A stretch of 64,000 nucleotides of DNA from Bog-756 sp963696495 (GTDB lineage Bacteria; Actinomycetota; Acidimicrobiia; Acidimicrobiales; RAAP-2): the NCBI GenBank assembly GCA_963696495.1, contig CAVOKJ010000004.1, positions 310,001 to 374,000 of the forward strand. Reading direction: 5' to 3'. Shown piece by piece: positions 32,416-40,843 of the stretch. The position numbers and the translations under genes were made by a program. Positions within the stretch are counted from its first letter, which is position 1. The number at the start of each line of letters is the position of its first letter. The notes beneath the pieces were generated by a model that worked only from the letters and a program-made list of their open reading frames with translations, ran no database searches and was not told the origin of the DNA.

Positions 32416-32802
32416 TCATTCGTCCTCTTCGATCTCGACGGTGACCGTGTCGCCGTCGGACAGGTGGAGCTCATCGCGGAGGCAGACGGCGGCGGCTATC
32501 TCGACCACGGTCGGAGGATGGTCACCCTGCCCGGCCGCGTTCTGGTCGGTCCGCAGCACGAAGGCCTGGAGCCCCAGGATGCGGCAGGGGACGATGTTCA
32601 TACCGACCCTTCCACCGAGCGCGGCAGGAGGAAGGCGCATCGGCGGGTCAGGGGGGAGGTGGTACGCCTCGCCGAGGACGACGTTGAGGCTTCCCGGGTA
32701 GAGGCGGACGCCGGTGCATTCCTCATAGAGATCTGCGTACCTGACCATCCACCGGGCGAGATCGCCGATCCCGGTCGCCACGGTGCCACGGAGAACCCTC
32801 AC
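32416..32802 (-). CDS. CTP-dependent riboflavin kinase homologue (archaeal RibK / DUF120 type)
   Basis: A 128-residue protein that follows the archaeal riboflavin kinase fold and not the bacterial RibF type: the opening RVLRGTVATGIGDLARWM (G-x-V-x-x-G-x-G), RLYPGSLNVVL (archaeal LYEGTLNL motif with the catalytic Asn), a middle block NIVPCRILGLQAFVLR, and the terminal HPPTVVEIAAAVCLRDELHLSDGDTVTV, which matches the H-x(3)-V/I-E-I-I-A-P...L-R-E-x-L-x-L-x-D-G-D-x-V signature. In archaea this enzyme makes FMN using CTP. The frame opens at 33240, but the GTG at 32802 fits the domain start. The neighbours do not belong to riboflavin metabolism. Confidence 0.78.
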   Translation of the reverse strand: MRVLRGTVATGIGDLARWMVRYADLYEECTGVRLYPGSLNVVLGEAYHLPPDPPMRLPPAALGGRVGMNIVPCRILGLQAFVLRTDQNAAGQGDHPPTVVEIAAAVCLRDELHLSDGDTVTVEIEEDE

Positions 32803-33011
32803 CGGTCCGAGATTGACATGCGGGGCGGCCTGAGACAACTGTCCGGGACGCCGTCCCCCTACCGGGCCCCCAGGGGGGACCCGGAGAGGCGGTCGGTCGG
32901 ATCCGGTGAGGATCCGGTGGTCCGGACCCCGAACGGGTCGGCGCTGCGCCGCGTGCCGGCCCAGCTCGTCCACCGGACCCACGACGGCCGGCCGGGCCGT
33001 ACCATGCACCT

Positions 33012-33488
33012 GTGCCGGATCGGAAGCCGCCGCAACTCGACCAGGACGAGTCCACCACGGTGCTGGCGCTCCTGCAGTACCAACGGGAGTCCCTGGTCCG
33101 GAAGGTCTCGGGAGTCGACGAGCATGCTGCCCGGCGATCTCCCGTCGGCAGCGGGACCACGCTCCTGTGGCTGGTGAAGCACATGGCACAGGCGGAGTCG
33201 CTGTGGGTGCTCCGGCGCTTTGCCGGCCTCGATGGTGCAACTCCGGACGACAGCGTCACACCGGACGACACCGTGGCGGCCGCCGTGTCCGCGTACCAGG
33301 AGGGCTGGCAGCGCATCGATACCGTCGTGCGGGATCATCAGAGCCTCGACGACCCGTGTCGGGGCCTCGGCGACGCCCCGGCGGTGAACCTCCGCTGGGT
33401 CCTGATGCACCTGCTGGAGGAGACGGCACGACACGCCGGCCACGCCGACATTCTGCGGGAGCTGATCGACGGCGAGACCGGTCGTTAG
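33012..33488 (+). CDS. DinB/DUF664 family protein
   Basis: A 158-residue four-helix DinB-superfamily protein, with KHMAQAESLWVLRRFAG carrying one metal-binding His and MHLLEETARHAGHADILRELIDG carrying two more. The C-terminal signature is nearly the same as in the protein at 20873, so the two are paralogues, but the N-terminal halves differ. A thiol- or metal-dependent transferase role is inferred from the family. Start GTG. It is divergent from the RibK-like gene with about 210 bases between. Confidence 0.87.
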   Translation: MPDRKPPQLDQDESTTVLALLQYQRESLVRKVSGVDEHAARRSPVGSGTTLLWLVKHMAQAESLWVLRRFAGLDGATPDDSVTPDDTVAAAVSAYQEGWQRIDTVVRDHQSLDDPCRGLGDAPAVNLRWVLMHLLEETARHAGHADILRELIDGETGR

Positions 33489-33677
33489 GTCAGCCTTCGG
33501 GTCGGTGGCACGTGTCGACGTACTCCGTGGCGCTTCATGGATCATCCGGCCCCAGCAGGCTCGCCGGACTCGCCTGTCGATGGAGGCCGGGACGGGTTTC
33601 GGACTGATCGAGCGCGTGCCCCAGCGGACCGGCCATCTCTCCTACGATGGCGCCCATCCCGGAGCAGGAGGTCACCG

Positions 33678-33941
33678 ATGTCCGCCGACGACGAACTGTT
33701 CGATGAGGTGGGACTGCTGTTGAAGAGCCGGCCCGGGTGGAGATACGAACCGTCGACCACGCCGGGAGCACAACCGTCGTGGTGCCTCGACCCCAACGGG
33801 CACATCACGCTGGGAGTCACGGTCATCGACGGAATCCACTCGGTCTACATCACGGATGAGGACAGGGAGATCGATTTCGACGACCGGGAAGGCCTGATCC
33901 GGTGGATCGACGAGAACGCTGCCCGGTTCGCCGGGACGTGA
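33678..33941 (+). CDS. Small uncharacterised protein
   Basis: An 87-residue soluble protein: ELFDEVGLLLKSRPGWRYEPSTTPGAQPSWCLDPNGHITLGVTVIDG then SVYITDEDREIDFDDREGLIRWIDENAARFAG. The alternating strands and a terminal helix suggest a compact alpha/beta fold; the C-terminus is acidic. A GGAGCAGGAGG precedes the ATG. No named family is recognised and the neighbours give no clue. Confidence 0.7.
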   Translation: MSADDELFDEVGLLLKSRPGWRYEPSTTPGAQPSWCLDPNGHITLGVTVIDGIHSVYITDEDREIDFDDREGLIRWIDENAARFAGT

Positions 33942-34190
33942 CCGTAGTTCGTCCTTCGTGATGCGACAGGGCGCCACACCTTCGCCGGACGGGCCCAAGA
34001 CCGTCGGTGTCATCGGCGATATCGCCCGCTCCGCCCTGCGGTTGGTATCGGGTGGGCCTCCAGCCCGGCCGGATCGCCCACGCCGTCGCCGACCGGTCGG
34101 CTGCCGGCCAGCCGGCCGTGCTGTCGAGATGGAGCACGCCGGCGCTCCTGTGGCCTTGCCCCGAAGGATCTGATTCAGGTAAGAAGCGGG

Positions 34191-34391
34191 ATGCCCGAAC
34201 ACCGTGTGGCCGACCAGAGATGCCGCTGGGAGATGTTCGCCTCGGGCGAGTGGCAGCGGTGCGAAAAGCCGCGCCGGCACGAAGGCGCCCACCAGATCGG
34301 CACGGTCACCATCGGGACGCGGGCGCTGATCCGGCTGAGAATGCAGCGGCAGCCGACGGTCAGGCGGGCCAAGACCCGGCCCGACGGGTGA
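34191..34391 (+). CDS. Mini-protein with a C-x12-C-x5-H-x3-H motif
   Basis: A 66-residue basic protein with Cys11, Cys24, His30 and His34 in a C-x12-C-x5-H-x3-H pattern (RCRWEM...RCEKPRRHEGAH), followed by an Arg-rich tail (LIRLRMQRQPTVRRAKTR). The four residues look like a zinc site, and the basic tail could contact nucleic acid. The same spacing occurs in the otherwise different protein at 50335. No family name is known to me. The ribosome-binding site is weak (AGAAG). Confidence 0.5.
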   Translation: MPEHRVADQRCRWEMFASGEWQRCEKPRRHEGAHQIGTVTIGTRALIRLRMQRQPTVRRAKTRPDG

Positions 34392-34455
34392 GGGGGCGTG
34401 GATCCCGGGCCGCGGGCACCACATCGCACCGGCGGGTAGGCGCCGATGCGATCGG

Positions 34456-35067
34456 TCAACCCGGATCCGGGCGCCGCCAAGCTTCGATGTCCATTCGCCA
34501 GGCGCAGTCGATCCCGACCTCGCCGGGAGCGGAGATCTGATCGGCGGACTCGCCGATGAACACGTAGCCCAGCCGTTGGGGGATTCGTCCCGAGTGCACG
34601 TTGGCCTTGTCGTGGTGGATCTCGGTGAAGTCGATGCCGGCGACCGAGAAGGCCGCCGAGGTCAGCATTCGTCCGATCTCGGTGCCGATGCCGCACCTCA
34701 CGTGCCCATGGTCGACCCAATAGCCGATCTCGAGCCCTGACGGCCCCAGGCGTCGGTGAAGGCCGCAGCCGCCCACCAGCTCCCCCTGGAGGAAGACGCC
34801 GTAGACGGCGTCACCACCGCTCCTCCAGTTCTGCTCCCAGGTGTCGATGAGCCGGGAGCGGCGGTCGTCAGCCAGGGGCTCCTCGACCATCCACGGCATC
34901 CACGGTTCGAGATGGCGGCGGTTCCGCTCCACCGAACGTGCCAGCACCGGGACGTCGTCGGGGGACCAGCGGCGAAGGGTGATCCGGGGCCCGTCGATGT
35001 GATCGGGAAGCCGTGGTGGATGCCTGGCCACGACTACACGTTGGCGCAATGGTCCAGCGCTGTCCAC
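34456..35067 (-). CDS. GNAT family N-acetyltransferase (RimJ/RimL type)
   Basis: A GNAT acetyltransferase of about 200 residues. It starts its domain at PRITLRRWSPDDVPVLARSV, has VYGVFLQGELVGGCGLHRRLG for strands 2-4, LEIGYWVDHGHVRCGIGTEIGRML (acetyl-CoA pyrophosphate loop, R/Q-x-x-G-x-G/A) and RIPQRLGYVF, the RimJ-like C-terminus. The typical target would be a protein N-terminus or a small amine. The start is uncertain: GTG at 35067, with another in-frame GTG at 35031 close to the homology. Confidence 0.85.
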   Translation of the reverse strand: MDSAGPLRQRVVVARHPPRLPDHIDGPRITLRRWSPDDVPVLARSVERNRRHLEPWMPWMVEEPLADDRRSRLIDTWEQNWRSGGDAVYGVFLQGELVGGCGLHRRLGPSGLEIGYWVDHGHVRCGIGTEIGRMLTSAAFSVAGIDFTEIHHDKANVHSGRIPQRLGYVFIGESADQISAPGEVGIDCAWRMDIEAWRRPDPG

Positions 35068-35146
35068 GCTCGCGGGGCGGGATCCGATCTACCCGGGTCG
35101 TCTTCGTTGCGGCAGACGGGGCCCTCGTCCTTCCCCGGGAGGCAGG

Positions 35147-35716
35147 TCAGGGCCGGGACAAAGGGAGCGGACACCTGCCGTCGCTCATCCGTTGGCGGAC
35201 GTGATCGGCCGTCTCGACCGGGTCGAGGGCCGTGCTGTCGAGCACGTTGCGCTCATAGGGACCGAGGTCTGCGAACTCGCTCCACAGGTGGCGGATCGGG
35301 CCCTCGTCCGTCAGCGCATCGCGGTGCTCGAGCCCCTCGGCGCGCCGGCGCACCGCCCGGGTGAGGCAGGTGTCGATGTCCGGGCGCAGGACGATGTAGC
35401 TGGTCGGTACCGGGCACGTGGCGAGTTCGCTCCGCACGATGTCGAAGTGCCACGGTCCGAGGATGCCCTCCAGGACGGTGGAGTACCCGCCGTCCGCCAT
35501 TCGGGCCGCGGTGGCCACGGCCGAGCGGATCATCACCCGGTTCTGTCCGTCGGCGATCGCCTCCCACGGTGGGACCCCTCCGCTGACGATGGACGTCCAG
35601 AACCAGTCCGAATGGATGCAGGCCGAGAGCCCCGACCCTGATGCGACGATGCGACCCACGGTCGTCTTCCCGGAGCCCGGTGGCCCGGACAGGATCAACA
35701 GGAACGGTTCGTCCAT
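35147..35716 (-). CDS. P-loop small-molecule kinase-like protein
   Basis: A 189-residue AAA_33-type kinase: LILSGPPGSGKTTVGRIVA is a canonical Walker A, HSDWFW is the acidic residue after strand 2, YSTVLEGILGPWHFDI the substrate-side loop, and TSYIVLRPDIDTCLTRAVRRR with later Arg residues the lid. Such proteins phosphorylate sugars, antibiotics (as chloramphenicol phosphotransferase does) or nucleic acid ends; which applies is unknown. ATG start. Upstream of the GNAT gene on the same strand with 79 bases between, so co-transcription is possible. Confidence 0.82.
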   Translation of the reverse strand: MDEPFLLILSGPPGSGKTTVGRIVASGSGLSACIHSDWFWTSIVSGGVPPWEAIADGQNRVMIRSAVATAARMADGGYSTVLEGILGPWHFDIVRSELATCPVPTSYIVLRPDIDTCLTRAVRRRAEGLEHRDALTDEGPIRHLWSEFADLGPYERNVLDSTALDPVETADHVRQRMSDGRCPLPLSRP

Positions 35717-35846
35717 GGCGAGACGTTACCCAGACGGTCGATCCGGCGGCTTGCCCCGACCGGTGACCCGCTGACCGGACGGGAGCGCAGTGGCCGACGC
35801 CGGTTCGGGGTGGTGCGGTCTCCCGCCGACGGACCCTGGCGATCGG

Positions 35847-37052
35847 TCAGGCGACGGCCAGCGACAGGGTGGCGCCAGCGGTCTGCCGGGCGCCCCTGTT
35901 CGAGTCGTGCACCGACAGCGAGAGGTTGTAGGCAGCCGGGGTATCGTTCGGCTTCGCCGTCCCGGAGATGACCCCGCCACCGGAGAGGCGCAAGCCCTTG
36001 GGCAGGCCGGCCACCGCCTTCCAGTGGTAGGGACCGACACCTCCAACCGCCTGGAGTTGGACGCGGTACGGGGCTCCCCGGCTGGCGGCCGGCAGCGAGG
36101 TGGTGGTGATCTGGAGGGGTGCGGCCGCCGGGACCCCGTTCTGCTGGTCGAACACGGCTTGGAGCTTCGGTTCGTTCTGGAGCGAGCGATCCGAGCTCTG
36201 CTGACCCCACGAGTAGGCGAAGTCGAAGGCCGGATCGGGTGTGAGCGACCGCCAGGTCGAGAGGATCTCGAGCTCTTCTGCTGGCGTGGGCACCGTCCAC
36301 TGCCTGTACCCACCTCCCCCGAACGCCTGGTAGACGGGGACGATCTGGTCGGTGGTGAGGCCCGAGGCCAAGGCTGCGGACACACTGAGCCCGATCACGT
36401 CGTTGTCGCAACCGTGGAGTTCTTTCATGCACGGGTAGGGGTCCAGACCGAAGAGGTCGATGTCGGTGTTGGCCGAGTTGTAGGTGTCCATGAAGTCGGG
36501 CTGGGTCGGGGTGCCCAGGTTCATGAGCACGATGAACGTCACCGTCCCGGGGTCGTTGGCATGGATCCAGTCCGACTCGGCCTTCAGATCGGTGGCCGGG
36601 CACTGCGGGCTGTACTCACCCGTCGGGTCGGGCTCGTCCACCAGGTAGAAGCCGTAGACGTCGGGATTGCCGATGAACTGCTGGACCAAGTCGATGAAGT
36701 TCGTGTCGGCTCCGTCGCACAGCCCGAGGTACACGAGTGCCTTCACCCCGACGGGCAGTGAGTCGACCTGTGCGATCGAGCTGGCGTCGGCGATGTTGAA
36801 CCCGTCCGACCCGGGCAGGTACGTCCCGGTGGTGCTGAAGTTCCCGTTGGGCGCGTAGTGGAGCGCGGTGACCGGCCCGATCGGGGAGTCACCAGCCGTC
36901 GACGTCGGAACGGTCGCCCGACCGAGGCCGGGTGCCGGGCCGGTGAACGCGGCCGCTGATGCCCCTGTTCCGGCCCCAACCACCACCGCCGAGCTGACGA
37001 CGGCAACCACCAGGGCGAGCACCCACGTCGGCCTGGAGAGCCGTTTCGTCAT
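35847..37052 (-). CDS. Secreted glycosidase-like protein with C-terminal Ig-like domain
   Basis: A 401-residue exported protein. The signal peptide runs to about GASAAAF. The middle (60-300) looks like a TIM-barrel: VKALVYLGLCDGAD, DVYGFYLVDEPDPTGEY with an Asp-Glu pair at the end of a strand, and DLFGLDPYPCM; these fit glycoside-hydrolase-like lids, but the exact family is not clear. The end (about 315-401) is a putative Ig domain of the He_PIG type: LPAASRGAPYRVQLQAVGG, LPKGLRLSGGGVISGTAKPND. The ATG at 37052 follows GGGAGGTC. Substrate unknown; probably acts on exterior polysaccharide. Confidence 0.72.
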   Translation of the reverse strand: MTKRLSRPTWVLALVVAVVSSAVVVGAGTGASAAAFTGPAPGLGRATVPTSTAGDSPIGPVTALHYAPNGNFSTTGTYLPGSDGFNIADASSIAQVDSLPVGVKALVYLGLCDGADTNFIDLVQQFIGNPDVYGFYLVDEPDPTGEYSPQCPATDLKAESDWIHANDPGTVTFIVLMNLGTPTQPDFMDTYNSANTDIDLFGLDPYPCMKELHGCDNDVIGLSVSAALASGLTTDQIVPVYQAFGGGGYRQWTVPTPAEELEILSTWRSLTPDPAFDFAYSWGQQSSDRSLQNEPKLQAVFDQQNGVPAAAPLQITTTSLPAASRGAPYRVQLQAVGGVGPYHWKAVAGLPKGLRLSGGGVISGTAKPNDTPAAYNLSLSVHDSNRGARQTAGATLSLAVA

Positions 37053-37447
37053 CGGTCGACCTCCCATCGAGCCGGAGCCATGTGCGTCGTGATCCTAGAA
37101 TCGAATGGTCAGGGATGGGGGCGGAACCTGGTGCGACCGACGACGGGCCCGAAGGACCACGGCCCGACAACCGGCAGCGAACATCTCGCATTCGGCCAGA
37201 TCAGGTGCTATGAAGGTGCAACTGCAGGTGCCCGGCGCGAGGTCATCCAGGGGCCGACTGCAGTGAGGTGGCGGATGGTGTGGAGATTCCGAGCCCAGCG
37301 ACGTCGTGTCTTCCTCCGGCCGACGGTGGCCTCCCCGGAGGCGGTCTCCTGCCTTCGGGCGGTCTGCCTGCCCCCACCCACGGTTGCCGGGGGCACGGTG
37401 GCCCGAGCGGACCGGACCAGCCTTCTGCGACCCGGCGGGGCGTGTAG
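37053..37447. other. Divergent intergenic region
   Basis: About 395 bases between the secreted protein and the cyclase-like gene. It is GC-rich with short direct repeats such as GGCGGTCT and holds the promoters of both genes, although no convincing -10/-35 pair is seen. No gene is supported. Confidence 0.4.
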
Positions 37448-40400
37448 ATGACGACGGAGAACGTGGCCATCCTGTTCACGGACGTGGTCGGGTCGACGGA
37501 TCTGGCTCAGCACTGGTCCCCTGACGTCGGCGACGAGATCCGTCGCAGCCACTTCTCGCTCCTGCGGCAGGCGATCGCCGCCACGGGTGGGACCGAGGTG
37601 AAGAACCTCGGGGACGGGCTGATGGTCGTCTTCTCCTCCGCCTCTGCGTCGATCTCCTGCGCCGTCGCCATGCAGCAGGCCGTGGAGCGCGACAACCGGG
37701 CTCATGGCCGCCATCAGCTCGGGCTACGGATCGGACTCAGTGGGGGAGAGGTCACCCGCGAGGATGCCGACTACTTCGGTGACCCGGTGATCGAGGCGGC
37801 CAGGCTCTGTGCCCTCAGCGAGAGTGGGCAGATCCTGGCTGCCGATGTGGTGCGGGCCATGGCCGGCCGACGCAGTCGTCACGTGTTGCACGGGCTCGGT
37901 CCGCTGGCGCTGAAGGGGCTGGCCGAGCCGGTGGAGACCGTCGAAGTGGCGTGGGCACCTCTTGGAGGCTCACCGGCAGACGTGCCACTTCCCAGCCGAC
38001 TCGCCTCCCGTCCCTCGGTCGGGGTCGTGGGCCGGTCGATCGAGCTCGAGTCCATTGCCGGTGCGGTGAAGCGTGCCGTCGACGGGGAGGGGAGTGAGGT
38101 GCTGCTCGTCTCGGGGGAGGCGGGCGTGGGAAAGTCGACCCTGGTGGCGGAGTGCTCCAGATCGGCCTTCGCCGACGGAGCCTGCGTCCTGTTCGGTCAC
38201 TGCGAGGAGGAACTCGCCACGCCGTACCGGCTGTTCGCCGAGGCACTCGACCATCTGGTGACCAACATTCCCGAGGACGAGCTCCTCGCCCACGTGGAGG
38301 CCAACGGGTCGGTGCTGTCCCGGCTGGTCCCGGCGCTGGCCAGCCGCCTCCCCGGCCTTCCGCCGGCGATCGCCAGCGATGCCGATACCGAGCGCTATCT
38401 GCTGTTCGGGGCGGTCGTGGACCTGCTGGCCAGGGCGTCGTCCCAGAACCCGGTCATCCTGGTGTTCGACGATCTCCAGTGGGCCGACAACGGCAGCCTC
38501 CTCCTCCTGCGCCACATCGTCTCGACGGGGCAGCTCAATCGGTTGCTGGTGCTGGGCACCTACCGCGACAGCGAGCTGTCGTACTCCCACGCACTCCTCG
38601 ACACCATGGCGCTGCTCCACCGGCAGAACACGGTGAGCCGGATCGAGCTCAGCGGTCTCGATGACACCGGGGTGGTCTCGCTCATGGAGGCCGCCGCCGG
38701 CCACGCCCTCGACTCGACCGGGCTGGACCTTGCCCACGCAGTGTTCCGCGAGACCGACGGCAACCCCTTCTTCGTCAGGGAGATCATGCGTCACCTGTCG
38801 GAGACCGGCGCCATCTACCAGGACGAGACCGGTCGGTGGGTGGCCGCCTCGCACGAGGACACGCCCCTGCCGGACAGCCTGAGGGTCGTCATCGGTGGCC
38901 GGGTCGGGCGATTGGGCGACGATGCCGAGCGGGTGCTCTCGCAGGCGGCGGTCATCGGCCAGGACTTCGATCTCGACCTCCTCGTCCGCTCCACCGGGGG
39001 CTCGGAGGATCTCCTCCTCGATGTCCTCGACAAGGCGGTGCGCGCCGACCTGGTGAGGGAGCAGGTCGACACCCCGGGGCAATTCCGGTTCGTCCACGCG
39101 CTCATCCAGCGCACCCTCTACGAGGACCTCGGCCCCACGCGCCGGGCCCTGGCCCACCGGCGGGTCGGCGAGGCCCTGGAACGGATCGTCGGGGACCGAC
39201 CCGGTCCGCGCATCGGAGAGCTCGCCCATCATTGGTTCAGCGCCACCCAGCCCATCGACGTGCGGAAGGCGATCGAGTACTCGCGCCAGGCGGCGGAAGC
39301 GGCGCTGGCGGTGCTGGCTCCCGATGAGGCGGTCCACTACTTCTCCCAGGCGTTGCAGTTGCTCGCACAAGAGCGCGATCCGGACCCCCTCGTGGAGGTG
39401 GACCTGCTGATCGGCCTGGGAAGCGCCCAACGCCAGGCCGGCATGCCCACCTTCCGTGACATCCTGCTCGACGCGGCCGACAAGGCGCAGCCGCTCGGAG
39501 CCACGGACCGCATGGTGGTGGCCGCGCTGGCCAACAATCGTGGGCTGTTCACGTCGTTGGGCGCCGTCGACACCCGGAAGGTCGAGGTCCTCACGACCGT
39601 CCTCGACGCCATGCCCCCCGACGACAGCAACGAGCGGGCCCTCCTGCTCGCCACCCTGTGCAACGAGCTGACCTACGGCCGACCCCTGGAGGAGCGACGG
39701 GCGCTGGCCGGCGAGGCCAAGGAAATGGCGCGCCGGCTCTCCGACCCGGCCACCATCGTGCAGGTGCTCAACCTGGTGGAGCAACCCCTCGAGGCGCCGC
39801 CCACGCTCGACGAACGGGTGGCGGACGCCATCGAGGCGATGGACCTGGCCGAGCGGTTGGAGGATCCCTACCTCCTCTACTTTGCGGCGGTCTATCGGCG
39901 GATCAACGCCGTGATCGCTGGTGACTTCGGCACCGCCAGCACCTGCCTCGGCGTCATGCGGTCGCTCAGCGAGAGGCTCCGGCAGCCCATCCTCCTGTGG
40001 ATCACCAAGTTCCACGACGCCTCCGAGGCCCTCGTGTTCGGTGATCACGAGCCGGCCGAGGCGCTCTCCACCGAGGCACTGCAGATCGGCACCGACTGCG
40101 GTCAGCCGGACGCCATCTCGTTCTACGGCTCACAGATGGTCATCGTGCGCCACCAGCAGGGAAGGCTCGGCGAACTGCTGCCGATCGTCGAGGCGGTCGC
40201 CTCCGAGACCGGCATGGATCGCTTCTACAACGGGGCGCTCGCCATCGCCCATCTGGGCGCGGGGGAAAGGGCCGAGGCCCTCGCCCTCCTCGAGTCGGCG
40301 GCGGCGGACGGCTTCGCATCCCTGCCGGTCGGCATCGGCTGGATCGAGGCGACCACCGCCTATGCCGAGGTGGCGATCGACCTCGGCCACCAGGGCGCGG

Positions 40401-40753
40401 CCGCCCACCTGTTCCGCCTCTTTGCTCCCCATCACGACCAGATGGGCTTCAACGGTCTGATGCCCCTGGAGCCCGTGGCCCTCTATCTCGGCGGCCTGGC
40501 CTCGGTGCTCGGCCGGTTCGACGATGCCGAGCGCTACTTCGTCGAGGCCGGTGTGTTCACCGAGCGGATCGATGCCAAGTTCTGCGACGCCAGGCGGGAT
40601 CTGTTCTGGGGCGAGATGCTCGGGCGGCGAGGTGACCCGAAGGACGAGACGAGAGGCCGGGAACTCCTGACCAGAGCGCATGCCGCCGCGGTGGCCGGCG
40701 GTTACGGGAGCGTGGAGCGACGTGCGGCGTCGGCGCTCCGGGGTGGGCGTTGA
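37448..40753 (+). CDS. Cyclase-homology / AAA-ATPase / TPR signalling protein
   Basis: An 1101-residue three-part protein. Residues 1-170 are a class III nucleotide-cyclase homology domain: metal-binding Asp12 (FTDVVGSTD) and Asp56 (KNLGDGLMVVF, with Lys52) are kept, and Arg119 is kept, but the transition-state Asn of the usual G-D-x-V-N-x-A-A-R is Ile115 (GDPVIEAARL). Residues 190-520 are an STAND/AAA_16 ATPase with Walker A GEAGVGKS (223-230) and Walker B VILVFDDLQWAD (Asp341-342). The remaining 550 residues are helical repeats of TPR type. There is no C-terminal HTH, unlike many LuxR relatives. Probably a sensor or signal integrator; cyclase activity is doubtful. Confidence 0.88.
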   Translation: MTTENVAILFTDVVGSTDLAQHWSPDVGDEIRRSHFSLLRQAIAATGGTEVKNLGDGLMVVFSSASASISCAVAMQQAVERDNRAHGRHQLGLRIGLSGGEVTREDADYFGDPVIEAARLCALSESGQILAADVVRAMAGRRSRHVLHGLGPLALKGLAEPVETVEVAWAPLGGSPADVPLPSRLASRPSVGVVGRSIELESIAGAVKRAVDGEGSEVLLVSGEAGVGKSTLVAECSRSAFADGACVLFGHCEEELATPYRLFAEALDHLVTNIPEDELLAHVEANGSVLSRLVPALASRLPGLPPAIASDADTERYLLFGAVVDLLARASSQNPVILVFDDLQWADNGSLLLLRHIVSTGQLNRLLVLGTYRDSELSYSHALLDTMALLHRQNTVSRIELSGLDDTGVVSLMEAAAGHALDSTGLDLAHAVFRETDGNPFFVREIMRHLSETGAIYQDETGRWVAASHEDTPLPDSLRVVIGGRVGRLGDDAERVLSQAAVIGQDFDLDLLVRSTGGSEDLLLDVLDKAVRADLVREQVDTPGQFRFVHALIQRTLYEDLGPTRRALAHRRVGEALERIVGDRPGPRIGELAHHWFSATQPIDVRKAIEYSRQAAEAALAVLAPDEAVHYFSQALQLLAQERDPDPLVEVDLLIGLGSAQRQAGMPTFRDILLDAADKAQPLGATDRMVVAALANNRGLFTSLGAVDTRKVEVLTTVLDAMPPDDSNERALLLATLCNELTYGRPLEERRALAGEAKEMARRLSDPATIVQVLNLVEQPLEAPPTLDERVADAIEAMDLAERLEDPYLLYFAAVYRRINAVIAGDFGTASTCLGVMRSLSERLRQPILLWITKFHDASEALVFGDHEPAEALSTEALQIGTDCGQPDAISFYGSQMVIVRHQQGRLGELLPIVEAVASETGMDRFYNGALAIAHLGAGERAEALALLESAAADGFASLPVGIGWIEATTAYAEVAIDLGHQGAAAHLFRLFAPHHDQMGFNGLMPLEPVALYLGGLASVLGRFDDAERYFVEAGVFTERIDAKFCDARRDLFWGEMLGRRGDPKDETRGRELLTRAHAAAVAGGYGSVERRAASALRGGR

Positions 40754-40843
40754 CCGGTGCGGTGGCGACGGCGTGCCGGGCGGCTGACGGCGACCCGCTG
40801 GCCCGCCTCGTCGTCGGATCGGTGACCAGGGTGGGTGACCAGG

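Noticed and set aside
37970..40048. Open minus-strand frame of 692 codons
   Set aside because: It lies opposite the AAA/TPR protein gene and encodes a Glu/Val/Gly/Arg-rich stretch with no domain.
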